A stretch of 64,000 nt of DNA, taken from positions 26,341 through 90,340 of the forward strand of contig CAZWKE010000010.1 in the NCBI GenBank assembly GCA_964634205.1, in the 5' to 3' direction. The notes under the pieces are model-generated. The model had not been told where the DNA came from, did not search any database, and saw nothing but the letters and a program-made list of their open reading frames with translations. Shown one piece after another: positions 27,035-35,465 of this stretch. Each line of letters starts with the position of its first letter. The stretch's first letter is position 1. Source of the DNA: JAFGGG01 sp964634205 (GTDB lineage: Bacteria > Spirochaetota > Spirochaetia > SZUA-6 > RPPD01). The translations under genes were made by a program, and so were the position numbers.

Positions 27035-27895
27035 TTGAAAACCGGAAGGCGGCTTTGCGTGATTATAAGAATTATTTTTTCGATTTTCGTTATACTCACC
27101 GGCGTGTTTTCTTGCGCCGGTGAGGGAAAATGGCGGCTTGTTTGGTCTGATGAGTTTAATTATTCGGGAGCACCGGACGCTGAAAAATGGAATATTGTTG
27201 AGAGCAGACCCGGATGGGTTAATCAGGAGAAGCAGGCTTACGTAAATAGAAAACAAAACGTGAGAGTCGAGAACGGTAATCTTATAATTGAGGCCAGGAA
27301 GGGTGATCCCAATGACTTTCAATATACTTCCGGCAGAATAGATACCTATTTGGGAGGGAAATGGACCTACGGCAGAATCGAAGTGCGCGCCAAGCTGCCG
27401 CAAGGCAGAGGCACCTGGCCTGCTATTTTCATGCTGCCCTCTGAAAATATAAAAAGCGTTTTCGGTTGGCCATCTTCCGGTGAAATCGATATTATGGAAC
27501 ATGTCGGGTTTAATCCGGGCACGATTCAAGCAACGATCCATTGCCATAACTATAATTATCTTCAGGGTAATCAAAAGTATAATACCATATATATCGACGA
27601 TCCCTTCTCCAAATATCATGTTTACGCTCTGGAATGGTACCCGGACAAGCTTGTTTTTTTTGTGGACGATAGTAAATATTTTACCTTCAAGAATGAAATG
27701 AGCGGATGGAAATCTTGGCCGTTCTATAAAGATTTTTATCTGATAATCTGTCTGGCCGTAGGCGGTACTTGGGGCGGACAGAAAGGCATCGATCCGGAGA
27801 TTTTTCCGACCGGAATGACGGTTGATTACGTCAGGGTGTACCAGACCGATCTGGCAAAACTTGGTTATGATCTAAAAAAATATAGCCCTGAGTAA
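27035..27895 (+). CDS. Glycoside hydrolase family 16 (beta-glucanase) lipoprotein
   Basis: 286 residues from TTG 27035 (AAAGGGA upstream). A signal segment ends IFVILTGVFSC, a possible lipobox. The GH16 jelly-roll follows: WRLVWSDEFNYSGAPD, TYGRIEVRAKLPQG and the catalytic GEIDIMEHVG (nucleophile and acid/base glutamates near residues 149 and 154). Cleaves beta-1,3 or mixed-linkage beta-glucans such as laminarin or lichenan. Paired with the CBM4/9 lipoprotein just upstream. Suggests a saprophytic or gut habitat. Confidence 0.94.
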   Translation: MKTGRRLCVIIRIIFSIFVILTGVFSCAGEGKWRLVWSDEFNYSGAPDAEKWNIVESRPGWVNQEKQAYVNRKQNVRVENGNLIIEARKGDPNDFQYTSGRIDTYLGGKWTYGRIEVRAKLPQGRGTWPAIFMLPSENIKSVFGWPSSGEIDIMEHVGFNPGTIQATIHCHNYNYLQGNQKYNTIYIDDPFSKYHVYALEWYPDKLVFFVDDSKYFTFKNEMSGWKSWPFYKDFYLIICLAVGGTWGGQKGIDPEIFPTGMTVDYVRVYQTDLAKLGYDLKKYSPE

Positions 27896-27972
27896 ATATT
27901 CTAAAAATTTATTTCCTCACAGTCAATGGGGGGAGAGCAGGCGGCTAAATTATAACGCAATATATTGGGGGC

Positions 27973-29193
27973 CTACGGGATCATTTTTTTTATTTTTGAA
28001 ATCAGTTCGGCTTTCGTAGGCTTCCAACCCGCCACACCCTGTTCCATGGCCTTAAGGGCGGCAGCCAGGGCAACATTCCTGCCCACCTGCTTGTTCAGGG
28101 CCGAAGGAACGATGATCCCCCCCGCCAGTTCCTTTTCACTCACCATGGTTGCGATTGCATATGCCGCAGCTATTTTCATCTCTTCGGTGATCACTGCGGC
28201 CCGGACATCCAGTGCTCCGCGAAAGATACCGGGAAAAGCCAGGACATTGTTTATCTGATTGGGAAAGTCGGATCTTCCCGTGGCAATCACCCTGGCGCCG
28301 CCCCTCTTTGCCTGATCGGGCAGGATCTCCGGGTCAGGATTTGCCATGGCAAATACAATGGGATCTTTTGCCATACTTTTAATTGATGTTGAGGTGAGCA
28401 CCGACGGGGCCGAAACCCCGACAAAAACATCGGCACCTTTCAGGGCGTCGTGCAGGTTCCCGCTGATATTACGAGGATTGGTATGCCCGGCAGCCTTCAG
28501 TTTAACGGGATTAAGGTCGGTCCTTGCTCCGGATATGATACCGCGGGAGTCACAGATGATAATATCTTTTATACCCCATCGCATCAAAAAATAGGCGATG
28601 GCAATTCCTGCGCTTCCCGCGCCGTTTATCACGATTCGCAACGTCTCTTTTTGCTTGGGTACTATCTTTAACGCGTTTATCAGGGCGGCAAGGGTAACAA
28701 CCGCGGTTCCGTGTTGATCATCGTGAAATACGGGAATACCCAGATCCTTTTTAAGTGTTTCTTCGATCTCAAAACAACGCGGCGCGGAAATGTCTTCCAG
28801 GTTGATCCCCCCGAAGGTGGGTGAAATATTTCGGACCGTCTGAATGATTTCGGCGGTATCCTGGGTAGAGAGACAGATGGGTATGGCATCCACACCACCG
28901 AACTCTTTAAAAAGGACCGCCTTCCCCTCCATTACCGGCAGGCCCGCTTCGGCCCCGATATTCCCCAGGCCCAGAACCGCACTGCCGTCCGTAACAACCG
29001 CAACCATGTTCCATTTTGAGGTGTAATGAAAAACAAGCTCGGGTTTTTGCGCAATCCTTTTACAGGGTTCCCCCACCCCGGGTGTATAGAGCAGAGAGAG
29101 GTCAAGCTGGGTATGGATATGTTTCTTGGGAGAGATAGAGAGTTTCCCCTGAAGCTCGGTATGCAAACTCAGGGCTTTTTGTTTTAAATTCAT
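27973..29193 (-). CDS. NAD(P)-dependent malic enzyme, short bacterial form
   Basis: 406 residues: malic enzyme core without the phosphotransacetylase domain of MaeB. Motifs: YTPGVGEPCKRI, FHDDQHGTAVVTLAAL, NGAGSAGIAIAYFL (Rossmann fold) and VFAMANPDPEILP. Oxidatively decarboxylates malate to pyruvate. Its ATG overlaps the stop of the upstream PilZ gene as TAATG, which indicates translational coupling. The 77 bp between it and the convergent GH16 gene show no clear terminator. Confidence 0.95.
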   Translation of the reverse strand: MNLKQKALSLHTELQGKLSISPKKHIHTQLDLSLLYTPGVGEPCKRIAQKPELVFHYTSKWNMVAVVTDGSAVLGLGNIGAEAGLPVMEGKAVLFKEFGGVDAIPICLSTQDTAEIIQTVRNISPTFGGINLEDISAPRCFEIEETLKKDLGIPVFHDDQHGTAVVTLAALINALKIVPKQKETLRIVINGAGSAGIAIAYFLMRWGIKDIIICDSRGIISGARTDLNPVKLKAAGHTNPRNISGNLHDALKGADVFVGVSAPSVLTSTSIKSMAKDPIVFAMANPDPEILPDQAKRGGARVIATGRSDFPNQINNVLAFPGIFRGALDVRAAVITEEMKIAAAYAIATMVSEKELAGGIIVPSALNKQVGRNVALAAALKAMEQGVAGWKPTKAELISKIKKMIP

Positions 29194-29543
29194 TAATTGC
29201 TTTTCTTTGCTAACAGGGCATTATATTGTGAAAGGTCGTTCGTCGGTGAGAACTGAATACTCACTCTGGATGCCCGGTTGTTTACTGGTTTAATATATAC
29301 AAGCTCATCCGAGATTGTGAAACTCCCGTCCTGCGGTTTCAGGGTTATTTCGAAATCATGTATTGAATAGACAGGCAATGGGAGTATGAGGCAGATACCG
29401 TTGGTGCTCGCGTCGATTGTTCTGGCTTGGAGTCTTTCTCCCCCACCGATCCGAACATACATACGTTTCAAGGGGTCCGGAAGATCTTGTGCAGGAATCC
29501 TTTTTGTTCTGCGTCTTTCGGATGCCCGAGATCCGTCATTCAT
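29193..29543 (-). CDS. Small PilZ-domain protein
   Basis: About 116 residues, a single PilZ domain. The signature RRTKR (RxxxR at the N-terminus) and TIDASTNGICL (D-x-S-x-x-G) are intact, so c-di-GMP binding is likely. ATG 29543 is favoured by GAGGTG seven nt upstream; GTG 29549 is an alternative. Translationally coupled to malic enzyme. A 5-bp inverted repeat (ACACC and GGTGT) spans the ribosome site. Confidence 0.82.
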   Translation of the reverse strand: MNDGSRASERRRTKRIPAQDLPDPLKRMYVRIGGGERLQARTIDASTNGICLILPLPVYSIHDFEITLKPQDGSFTISDELVYIKPVNNRASRVSIQFSPTNDLSQYNALLAKKSN

Positions 29544-29561
29544 AACCACACCTCATGGTGT

Positions 29562-29589
29562 ATTATATCATATTATTGTACCGTGTAAA
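29562..29589 (-). promoter_or_regulatory. Promoter of the PilZ-malic enzyme operon
   Basis: Minus-strand TTTACA (29589-29584), 16-nt spacer, perfect TATAAT (29567-29562). The ATG at 29543 is 18 nt downstream of the -10 box, so the leader would be about 12 nt including the ribosome site. Confidence 0.6.
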
Positions 29590-29668
29590 CTATTTTTGTA
29601 CGATACAAACAATTAATCTGCCTGTTATCGGTTGCCATACACCCGCTTCTTTAGTATGGTGAGAAGAA

Positions 29669-30439
29669 ATGAAAATCCTTGTAAACCAAAAGATGTTCGA
29701 GTTGCTTTTATCCGGATGGTTGATACTGGCTCCCGTGATTTTTGTCGTCCTGTTTTTTTTCCCGGCCCCTTACGGCCGGCATTGGAAAAATGGATGGGGG
29801 GCGCAAGTGCCCAGCAGAGTCGGCTGGATCATTATGGAGTTGGTTTCATTATTGGGAATGACCTGGCTGTTTTTAACGGGGACGCGGAGTAACAATGCGG
29901 TGGCGGTTTTTTTCCTGGCTTTGTGGCTTTTGCATTACGGTTATCGGGCCCTGCTTTTCCCCTTAACCCGAAGGTATACGAAACCGTCTATGCCGTTTGT
30001 GATTGTCCTTTTCGGCATGGTCTTTAATATCTGCAATTCATTTTTCAATGGGTTTTTCCTTTTTCATCTGGCGGCACCGTACCCCACGGTCTGGTTTTTG
30101 GATATGCGCTTTATCCTGGGCGTTATTCTTTTTCTTGTCGGATTCGGTATACATACGCATTCCGATCATATACTGAACAAGCTTAAGTCGGCCCAACACA
30201 GCGACTATCGCATTCCATACGGCGGGTTTTTTCGCTGGGTGTCCTGTCCGAACTACTTCGGAGAAATTATAGAATGGACCGGTTGGGCGCTGGCAACCTG
30301 GTCCCTGGCAGGCCTGGGCTTCGCATTGTGGACTGTTGCCAACCTCGCTCCCCGCGCGCTTTTTCATCATAAATGGTATTATAAGACGTTCAGAGATTAC
30401 CCGCCTGAGCGAAAGGCACTTGTGCCTTTTTTATTTTAA
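29669..30439 (+). CDS. Steroid 5-alpha-reductase-like membrane enzyme (DUF1295 relative)
   Basis: 256 residues, about six or seven membrane segments. The C-terminal half has the reductase signature: YRIPYGGFFRWVSCPNYFGEI, WTGWALATWSL and the closing HHKWYYKTFRDYPPERKALVPFLF, which is the NADPH-binding and active region of 3-oxo-5-alpha-steroid 4-dehydrogenases. The bacterial substrate is unknown; an isoprenoid or other lipid is possible. A candidate promoter TTGCCA-17-TATGGT ends at 29657. The last codons double as a terminator. Confidence 0.8.
   Translation: MKILVNQKMFELLLSGWLILAPVIFVVLFFFPAPYGRHWKNGWGAQVPSRVGWIIMELVSLLGMTWLFLTGTRSNNAVAVFFLALWLLHYGYRALLFPLTRRYTKPSMPFVIVLFGMVFNICNSFFNGFFLFHLAAPYPTVWFLDMRFILGVILFLVGFGIHTHSDHILNKLKSAQHSDYRIPYGGFFRWVSCPNYFGEIIEWTGWALATWSLAGLGFALWTVANLAPRALFHHKWYYKTFRDYPPERKALVPFLF
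30412..30432 (+). terminator. Intrinsic terminator embedded in the end of the reductase gene
   Basis: AAAGGCA (30412-30418) pairs with TGCCTTT (30423-30429) around CTTG, followed by a T-rich tract TTTTTTATTTT. The stop codon is at 30437, so the hairpin lies inside the final codons of the gene. Confidence 0.6.
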
Positions 30440-30538
30440 TGGAGAATAATGATAAAATATACTTGGTTTTTTATGTTGAGTTGTAGTAGACTTGAAACAG
30501 AAATAAACACCTTACTTGACGATTGGGGCTAGAAATAC

Positions 30539-32131
30539 ATGGCAAAGGCAAATATAATGGTCGTTGAAGATGAAGGCCTTGTCGCAATGGAGCTTACGGA
30601 GGAACTGCAAAACCTGGGGTATCATGTCTCCTGTACCGCGGATTCGGGTGAAGAGGCAATAAAAAATCTCCTCAGTGCAAAACCCGATCTAATCCTTATG
30701 GACATCCATTTGAGGGGTGATATTGACGGGATCGGGGCGGCCAAACAGATATTTTCAGAGTACAGAATTCCGATTATCTATTTAACGGCGTTTTCAGATG
30801 AAAAAACGATTTCCCGGGCCAGGGAAAGTGAACCCTACGGATTTTTAGTAAAACCCTTTTCCGAACGTACATTGTATACCACAATCGAAATGGCCCTGGC
30901 AAAGGCCAAAAAAGAGAACCTGACCCGGGATAACTGGGAGTGGTACGCCCATATTGTCAAATGCATGGGTGAGGCGGTCGTGGTAACGGACTGTGAGGGG
31001 ATAATCCACCTGGTTAATCCGCTGGCGGAAAATATGACGGGGTACACCTATGATGACGTTGCCCGCCGTGATTTTAACGAGGCTTTTACACTGCATGATA
31101 CTGCTGAAAATGAACGGCGATTTCTTCTTCCCTTCAAGGAGGTATCGTCCGCAGGAGAGATGCTTTTTTATAACCGCTTTACCCTGATTACAAAGAACGC
31201 CAAGCGTGTACCGATAAACATCACCCTCTCCCCGCTGGTGAATGAAAAGCAGAAGACAATCGGGGTCATTATCAGCATAGTGGACAGAAGCGCGCAGGAA
31301 AAAACCCAGGAAGCGATTAAAAGGGAGCTTGACACCGCGGTAAATATCCAAAAAAGCCTGCTTCCCCAGAGACTCGAAAGTATCTATGGAATACGTTCCC
31401 ACTGGTATTTTAATCCCAGTCCGTTCGGTTCCGGTGATATTTTTAATTTCCGCAGCCTGGACGATTCGCACGTTTATTTTTATATCCTGGATGTAATGGG
31501 GCACGGATTTTCCGCCGCCCTGTTTTCTCTTGTCCTGCACCGTATCCTGACCCCGAATATTGAAAGAGGGGGTATACTGAAGCGCCGGGCCGGAAGCGGG
31601 GAAACAAATGAAACGGAAATTCTTTCTCCCAAAGAGGTGATTCTGGAACTCAATAAGCGCTTTTATTTTACCGAGGCGGAGAACCCCTTCTTTTCAATCA
31701 TTTACGGGGTTATTGATGCGCAAATCGGTGAAGCCACCATAGCACGTGCCGGACATACCTATCCCTTATTGCAGAGAAAAAACGGGCGGTTCTCACAGAT
31801 TGAAAGCGGCGGATCGGCCATCGGAATTTTCCCCGATATCGACCTCGAGGAATATTCCTTCCGCTTTGAAAAGGGTGAGCGATTGATTTTGTATTCCGAC
31901 GGCCTTGTTGATGTGCGCGATCAGGACCAGGAGCATTTCACCCTTGAACGGTTATTGGAGTTTTTAAGGGAAAATGAGAAATCCTCATTGGAGGAACTGA
32001 TTGCAAACCTCAAGAAAAAAGTTATCGAACATATGCATCAAACCATATCCGCGGATGATATAACCTTTTTTGTGCTGGAGCGAAATGAAGAATTCCAGAA
32101 AAGCACGGAACAATCACTGCTGGCGGAGTAA
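30539..32131 (+). CDS. Response regulator with PAS and PP2C (RsbU/SpoIIE) phosphatase domains
   Basis: 530 residues. Residues 1-125 are a receiver domain with acidic pair ED (10-11), phosphoacceptor Asp55 in LILMDIHLRG, and Lys in FLVKPFSE. Residues about 130-250 are a PAS domain (VVTDCEGIIHLVNPLAENMTG). Residues about 265-520 are a PP2C-type phosphatase: FNPSPFGSGDIFNF, YILDVMGHGFSAALFS, ILYSDGLVDVRD. It would dephosphorylate an anti-sigma antagonist-like partner; none is encoded nearby, nor is a histidine kinase. The start has only a weak GGGG ribosome site. Confidence 0.9.
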   Translation: MAKANIMVVEDEGLVAMELTEELQNLGYHVSCTADSGEEAIKNLLSAKPDLILMDIHLRGDIDGIGAAKQIFSEYRIPIIYLTAFSDEKTISRARESEPYGFLVKPFSERTLYTTIEMALAKAKKENLTRDNWEWYAHIVKCMGEAVVVTDCEGIIHLVNPLAENMTGYTYDDVARRDFNEAFTLHDTAENERRFLLPFKEVSSAGEMLFYNRFTLITKNAKRVPINITLSPLVNEKQKTIGVIISIVDRSAQEKTQEAIKRELDTAVNIQKSLLPQRLESIYGIRSHWYFNPSPFGSGDIFNFRSLDDSHVYFYILDVMGHGFSAALFSLVLHRILTPNIERGGILKRRAGSGETNETEILSPKEVILELNKRFYFTEAENPFFSIIYGVIDAQIGEATIARAGHTYPLLQRKNGRFSQIESGGSAIGIFPDIDLEEYSFRFEKGERLILYSDGLVDVRDQDQEHFTLERLLEFLRENEKSSLEELIANLKKKVIEHMHQTISADDITFFVLERNEEFQKSTEQSLLAE

Positions 32132-32148
32132 AATTAATCAGAAAGTAC

Positions 32149-32178
32149 TTGATGCTTAATTTCTATTAACCGTATATT
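32149..32178 (+). promoter_or_regulatory. Promoter of the carboxypeptidase gene
   Basis: TTGATG (32149-32154), 18-nt spacer, TATATT (32173-32178), followed by the ribosome site AAGGAAAG and ATG 32192. Confidence 0.4.
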
Positions 32179-32191
32179 AAGGAAAGAAAAA

Positions 32192-32965
32192 ATGAAAAGA
32201 TTATTAGTCGGCTTGATTTGTATAAGTATACCCTTCCTGGCACTGTATGGAGTGGCGTCATGTTTTTCTCCGGATAAGGCGGTACGGACTGTAAGTACGC
32301 CGCGGCAAAAAGATCCTGTCTCCCTTACACAGTACGTTGATAATCGCGGCAACGGACCTGCCGGTACCGCTTTGAGCGACCTGGAAAAGGACCTGACCAG
32401 GGTTGTTGACCGTGATATCGCCCTGTCACCGAACTATGAGCCGGACGATCTGGTCCCGCTTATCAAAAACGGGATCAGGGCCAAGCACAGCTCGCTGCAG
32501 CTGCGCAAGATTGTTGTTCCGCACCTGAAGGCTATGTTTGATGCCGCGGAGGCCGCGGGCTATAAACTGATGGTGTTTTCTGCGTACCGGTCATATAAAA
32601 CACAGCAGCGGTTGTATGCCTATTGGGTAAATACCCTCGGCAAAGAAGAGGCGGACCGCTCATCGGCCCGGCCCGGACATAGTGAACACCAGCTGGGTAC
32701 CACCGTGGATGTAACCGCCGTCAACCTAAAGGGGGATGTGTTCGATAATTTCGGGAAATCTCCTGCGGGAAAGTGGCTGGCGGAAAACGCCTATAAATAT
32801 GGGTTTGTCATGTCGTATCCGCCGGACAGTGAGCCCATAACCGGTTATAAATATGAGCCGTGGCATTTCCGCTACCTGGGGACGCGAATCGCCAAAATCA
32901 TCAAGGAGCAGGACCTCATTCCTCCCCAGTATCTCAGGTATTTAGCTTTGAAATCAGATAATTGA
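32192..32965 (+). CDS. D-alanyl-D-alanine carboxypeptidase, VanY/DacB zinc type
   Basis: 257 residues. N-terminal signal MKRLLVGLICISIPFLALYG, possibly a lipoprotein (GVASC). The M15B zinc peptidase motifs are present: FSAYRSYKTQQRLY, RPGHSEHQLGTTVDVT (zinc His and Asp) and EPWHFRYLG (catalytic Glu and zinc His). Trims the terminal D-Ala of peptidoglycan stem peptides in the periplasm. No van resistance genes are near, so a housekeeping cell-wall role is likely. Confidence 0.93.
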   Translation: MKRLLVGLICISIPFLALYGVASCFSPDKAVRTVSTPRQKDPVSLTQYVDNRGNGPAGTALSDLEKDLTRVVDRDIALSPNYEPDDLVPLIKNGIRAKHSSLQLRKIVVPHLKAMFDAAEAAGYKLMVFSAYRSYKTQQRLYAYWVNTLGKEEADRSSARPGHSEHQLGTTVDVTAVNLKGDVFDNFGKSPAGKWLAENAYKYGFVMSYPPDSEPITGYKYEPWHFRYLGTRIAKIIKEQDLIPPQYLRYLALKSDN

Positions 32966-32990
32966 CAGAGCGTATTTCATAGGTTACGCT
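32962..32990 (+). promoter_or_regulatory. Candidate promoter of the rhomboid gene
   Basis: TTGACA (32962-32967), 17-nt spacer, TACGCT (32985-32990, weak). TTGACA overlaps the stop codon of the preceding gene; a GGGGGA ribosome site precedes ATG 33012. Confidence 0.4.
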
Positions 32991-33011
32991 AATAAGAAAA
33001 GGGGGAACGCT

Positions 33012-33662
33012 ATGAAATTTCGTTACAACGCTCCGGTGATCCTTACCTATGCGCTTATCTGTACGGCAATCATGGTGATCTGGCAGATTCTGGGAGGTGA
33101 GGGCGCCCCCGGAGTTATTGATACCGCCGGCGACAAGTTTGTAGCCGCGTATTTCATGGTTCCCGGCAATACTATGGGCTTTCACCTGTTCTCCCTGGAT
33201 TTCTTTAAGCTCTTTTCCTACACCCTGGGTCACGGCAACTGGCTGCATCTCATATCGAATTTTACCTTCATTTTGCTGATCGGACCGGTCCTGGAAGAGA
33301 AGTATGGTTCCGGCAGGCTGCTGTTTATGATGATCATTACGGCCGGGATCGCGGGCATCATCAATGTGTTGTTCTTCCCCAATCCTTCACTGGGGGCCAG
33401 CGGCATCGCGTTTATGCTGATTGTGCTGATATCAATCACCAACGTCAGAGCCGGGGAGATCCCCTTGACCTTTATCGCGGTGGTGCTGATTTATCTTACC
33501 AATGAAGTTATCAATATGTTTAATGCCAATAACAACATCAATGAAATGGCACATCTTCTGGGGGGGTTGTGCGGGAGTATTTTCGGGTTTGCCCTGCTCC
33601 GCAGAAAACAGCAGGAAGAGTTAAGTGAAGGAGGAAAATCAGATAATCCTCTGGGGCTTTGA
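33012..33662 (+). CDS. Rhomboid-family intramembrane serine protease
   Basis: 216 residues with about six membrane helices. Features: TLGHGNWLHLISNFTFILLIG, the catalytic serine in SLGASGIAFML (near residue 128) and the catalytic histidine in NEMAHLLGGLCGSIFG (near residue 179). Cleaves membrane protein substrates within the bilayer; substrate unknown. Ribosome site GGGGGA upstream of the ATG. The next gene begins at or shortly after its stop. Confidence 0.92.
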   Translation: MKFRYNAPVILTYALICTAIMVIWQILGGEGAPGVIDTAGDKFVAAYFMVPGNTMGFHLFSLDFFKLFSYTLGHGNWLHLISNFTFILLIGPVLEEKYGSGRLLFMMIITAGIAGIINVLFFPNPSLGASGIAFMLIVLISITNVRAGEIPLTFIAVVLIYLTNEVINMFNANNNINEMAHLLGGLCGSIFGFALLRRKQQEELSEGGKSDNPLGL

Positions 33663-33709
33663 AATCGTTGTTGATTCGGGCGGTCCGCTGTGGTATGCTG
33701 GATTTTGCG

Positions 33710-34108
33710 ATGAGACATCCAAAACTTGTTCAGTGGGAAAAACAGTTAAAAGCTATCTTCGACAAAATCGATGATTTTCTGGAAGATAAATACGGAGGGC
33801 TGTTTCCCCTGCATCCCGCCCGCGCTCCGCGGGGTTCCACCTCCAACAAAGAACACGACGGCCTTTTCAATATCGGCGCCAGTTTTTCGGCCGGATTCGG
33901 TTCAAAACAGGGCAGGGGATATGTTGTCGAAATAAAGATGGCAACATTGGCCCATGTACCGCGGGAGATACGCGAACAGATCGAGCGGGACGTCATTGAA
34001 ATTCTTGACCGGGAGCTTGAGAACGCATTCCCCCAAAAAATACTGGATGTGACCAAGGATGGTGATATTTATAAAATCCATGGAGACCTCAGCCTGGGCT
34101 CACTTTAG
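33710..34108 (+). CDS. Conserved protein of unknown function
   Basis: About 132 residues if ATG 33710 is used (MRHPKLVQWEKQL); ATG 33695 and TTG 33659, which overlaps the rhomboid stop, are alternatives and none has a good ribosome site. Soluble and charged, with DKIDDFLEDKYGGLFPLHP near the N-terminus, a glycine/serine stretch, then a beta-rich part (GRGYVVEIKMATLAHVP) with a conserved-looking REIREQIERDVIEIL helix. No family recognised. It follows rhomboid in the same direction. Confidence 0.65.
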   Translation: MRHPKLVQWEKQLKAIFDKIDDFLEDKYGGLFPLHPARAPRGSTSNKEHDGLFNIGASFSAGFGSKQGRGYVVEIKMATLAHVPREIREQIERDVIEILDRELENAFPQKILDVTKDGDIYKIHGDLSLGSL

Positions 34109-34280
34109 AATTTTTGTTCATTCTTAATTTACACTAACTGATTAATTTTTAAAGAGAACAAAGGTAAAATTGCTGATTTTCACTTGAATTTTATCTGGTT
34201 GTAAATTATTTTAATAATACATCTAAAACAATATTTTTTAAGTTTCTTTTTATAATTAATTTTTGAGTTATGAGGAAGAC
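34109..34280 (+). promoter_or_regulatory. AT-rich region upstream of the V-ATPase operon
   Basis: 172 bp with no gene. A TATAAT at 34251-34256 lies 25 nt before the first start codon, and TTGAAT-17-TATTTT further up is another option; neither has both boxes strong. This is the expected promoter region of the seven-gene operon. Confidence 0.35.
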
Positions 34281-34898
34281 ATGGAAGTACAGCTGCAGGA
34301 TCTGATCGATACCATAAAAAGCAAGGGGATAAAAGAGGCCGAAAAAGAGGCCGATGAAATCAAAAAAAATGCTTCGGACCAGGCAAAACAGATTATCGCC
34401 CAGGCTAAAAATAAAGCCCGGGAGTTGGTTGATGATGCCAAACAGGAGATCGCTTCATACCGCAGCGCGTCCGATCAGGCATTACAGCAGGCCGGACGGG
34501 ACCTTATCTTAAGTCTGCAAACCCGAATACGCAACCTGTTTGAGGCGGTCGTATCTTCCCAGGTTGGTGCCGAATTAAAGAGTGATGTACTGGAAAAAGT
34601 ACTGCTTGCGGTGGTAAACGGCTGGATAAAAAAGGGTATAAACAACATCACACTCCTCGTTGCCGGGGATGATCTAAAAAAGGTCGAAGATCTGCTGAAA
34701 ACCAAACTCGCCGCTGAAATGAGGAAGGGAGTCACCATAAAGCCGCTGCCGGAGATAAAAGCGGGATTTCGTATTATGGAGACGGACGGAGAGGCTTATT
34801 ACAATATCACGGACGAGGGGATCAGCGAGATATTATGCGAATACCTCAATCCCAGACTTGCGGATCTGCTGAAAGAACACAGCGGACAAGAGGGATAA
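34281..34898 (+). CDS. atpE: V-type ATPase subunit E
   Basis: 205 residues from ATG 34281, which has GAGGAAG just upstream (TTG 34263 is a less likely start). The N-terminal half is a long charged helix (KGIKEAEKEADEIKKNASDQ) forming the peripheral stalk; the C-terminal part is globular. Operon order E, DUF2764, A, B, D, I, K is that of spirochaetes and chlamydiae. No subunit G partner gene is visible in the window. Confidence 0.88.
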   Translation: MEVQLQDLIDTIKSKGIKEAEKEADEIKKNASDQAKQIIAQAKNKARELVDDAKQEIASYRSASDQALQQAGRDLILSLQTRIRNLFEAVVSSQVGAELKSDVLEKVLLAVVNGWIKKGINNITLLVAGDDLKKVEDLLKTKLAAEMRKGVTIKPLPEIKAGFRIMETDGEAYYNITDEGISEILCEYLNPRLADLLKEHSGQEG

Positions 34899-34901
34899 GT
34901 C

Positions 34902-35465
34902 TTGGGTAATTACTACTTTGTAACGGCGTCTCTTCCCATGCTGCAGTATGACAAACCCGCGGGAATAACCCGTGGATATTTTCTGGAGCTTTGTGGAGCG
35001 CATCTGAAGCCGGCGGACTTCGAGCAGCTTGCCGAGGCCGAGCTTTTTGGATATACCGCGCAGACACCGCGATCGGCCGTGTATACAGCGTACCGTGACT
35101 GGGAAACGGAATTACGCAACGAGTTGGTAAAACTGCGGGCACCCCGGTTGGGCAGGGATGCCGAATCATTCCTGAAGCAGGGAGAGGTAGTGTTGGCCGA
35201 AAGGGCCCTGGCCCGGCGTGCTTTTGATGAGGCCTCGCCTTTGCAGGCCGAGGAGCTTTTGAACAAGGCGCGCTGGCAGTATCTGGAAGAACTTGAGTTC
35301 GGACATTATTTTGATCTGCACAAACTGATCGTATATTACCTGAAATTGCAGCTTTTGCTGCGCAGGTCGCTATTTAAGACGGAGCAGGGGAGAGAGACTT
35401 TTACTGCGATCGAACAACGGGTATTCGAAGAACTAAAAGCCGGAGTGGAGGCATATGGAACGTAA
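34902..35465 (+). CDS. V-type ATPase-associated DUF2764 protein
   Basis: 187 residues from TTG 34902, 3 bp after subunit E and overlapping subunit A by 11 bp. Begins GNYYFVTASLPMLQYDK, the pattern of DUF2764, a family found in V-ATPase operons of spirochaetes, chlamydiae and Bacteroidetes in the position where subunit C stands elsewhere. It is mostly helical. A role as a C-like connector of the rotor is inference from position. Confidence 0.85.
   Translation: MGNYYFVTASLPMLQYDKPAGITRGYFLELCGAHLKPADFEQLAEAELFGYTAQTPRSAVYTAYRDWETELRNELVKLRAPRLGRDAESFLKQGEVVLAERALARRAFDEASPLQAEELLNKARWQYLEELEFGHYFDLHKLIVYYLKLQLLLRRSLFKTEQGRETFTAIEQRVFEELKAGVEAYGT

Noticed and set aside
26489..27619. Long minus-strand open frame (376 codons) opposite the CBM lipoprotein and GH16 genes
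   Set aside because: It has no recognisable motif and lies antisense to two well-supported genes with family signatures and ribosome sites.
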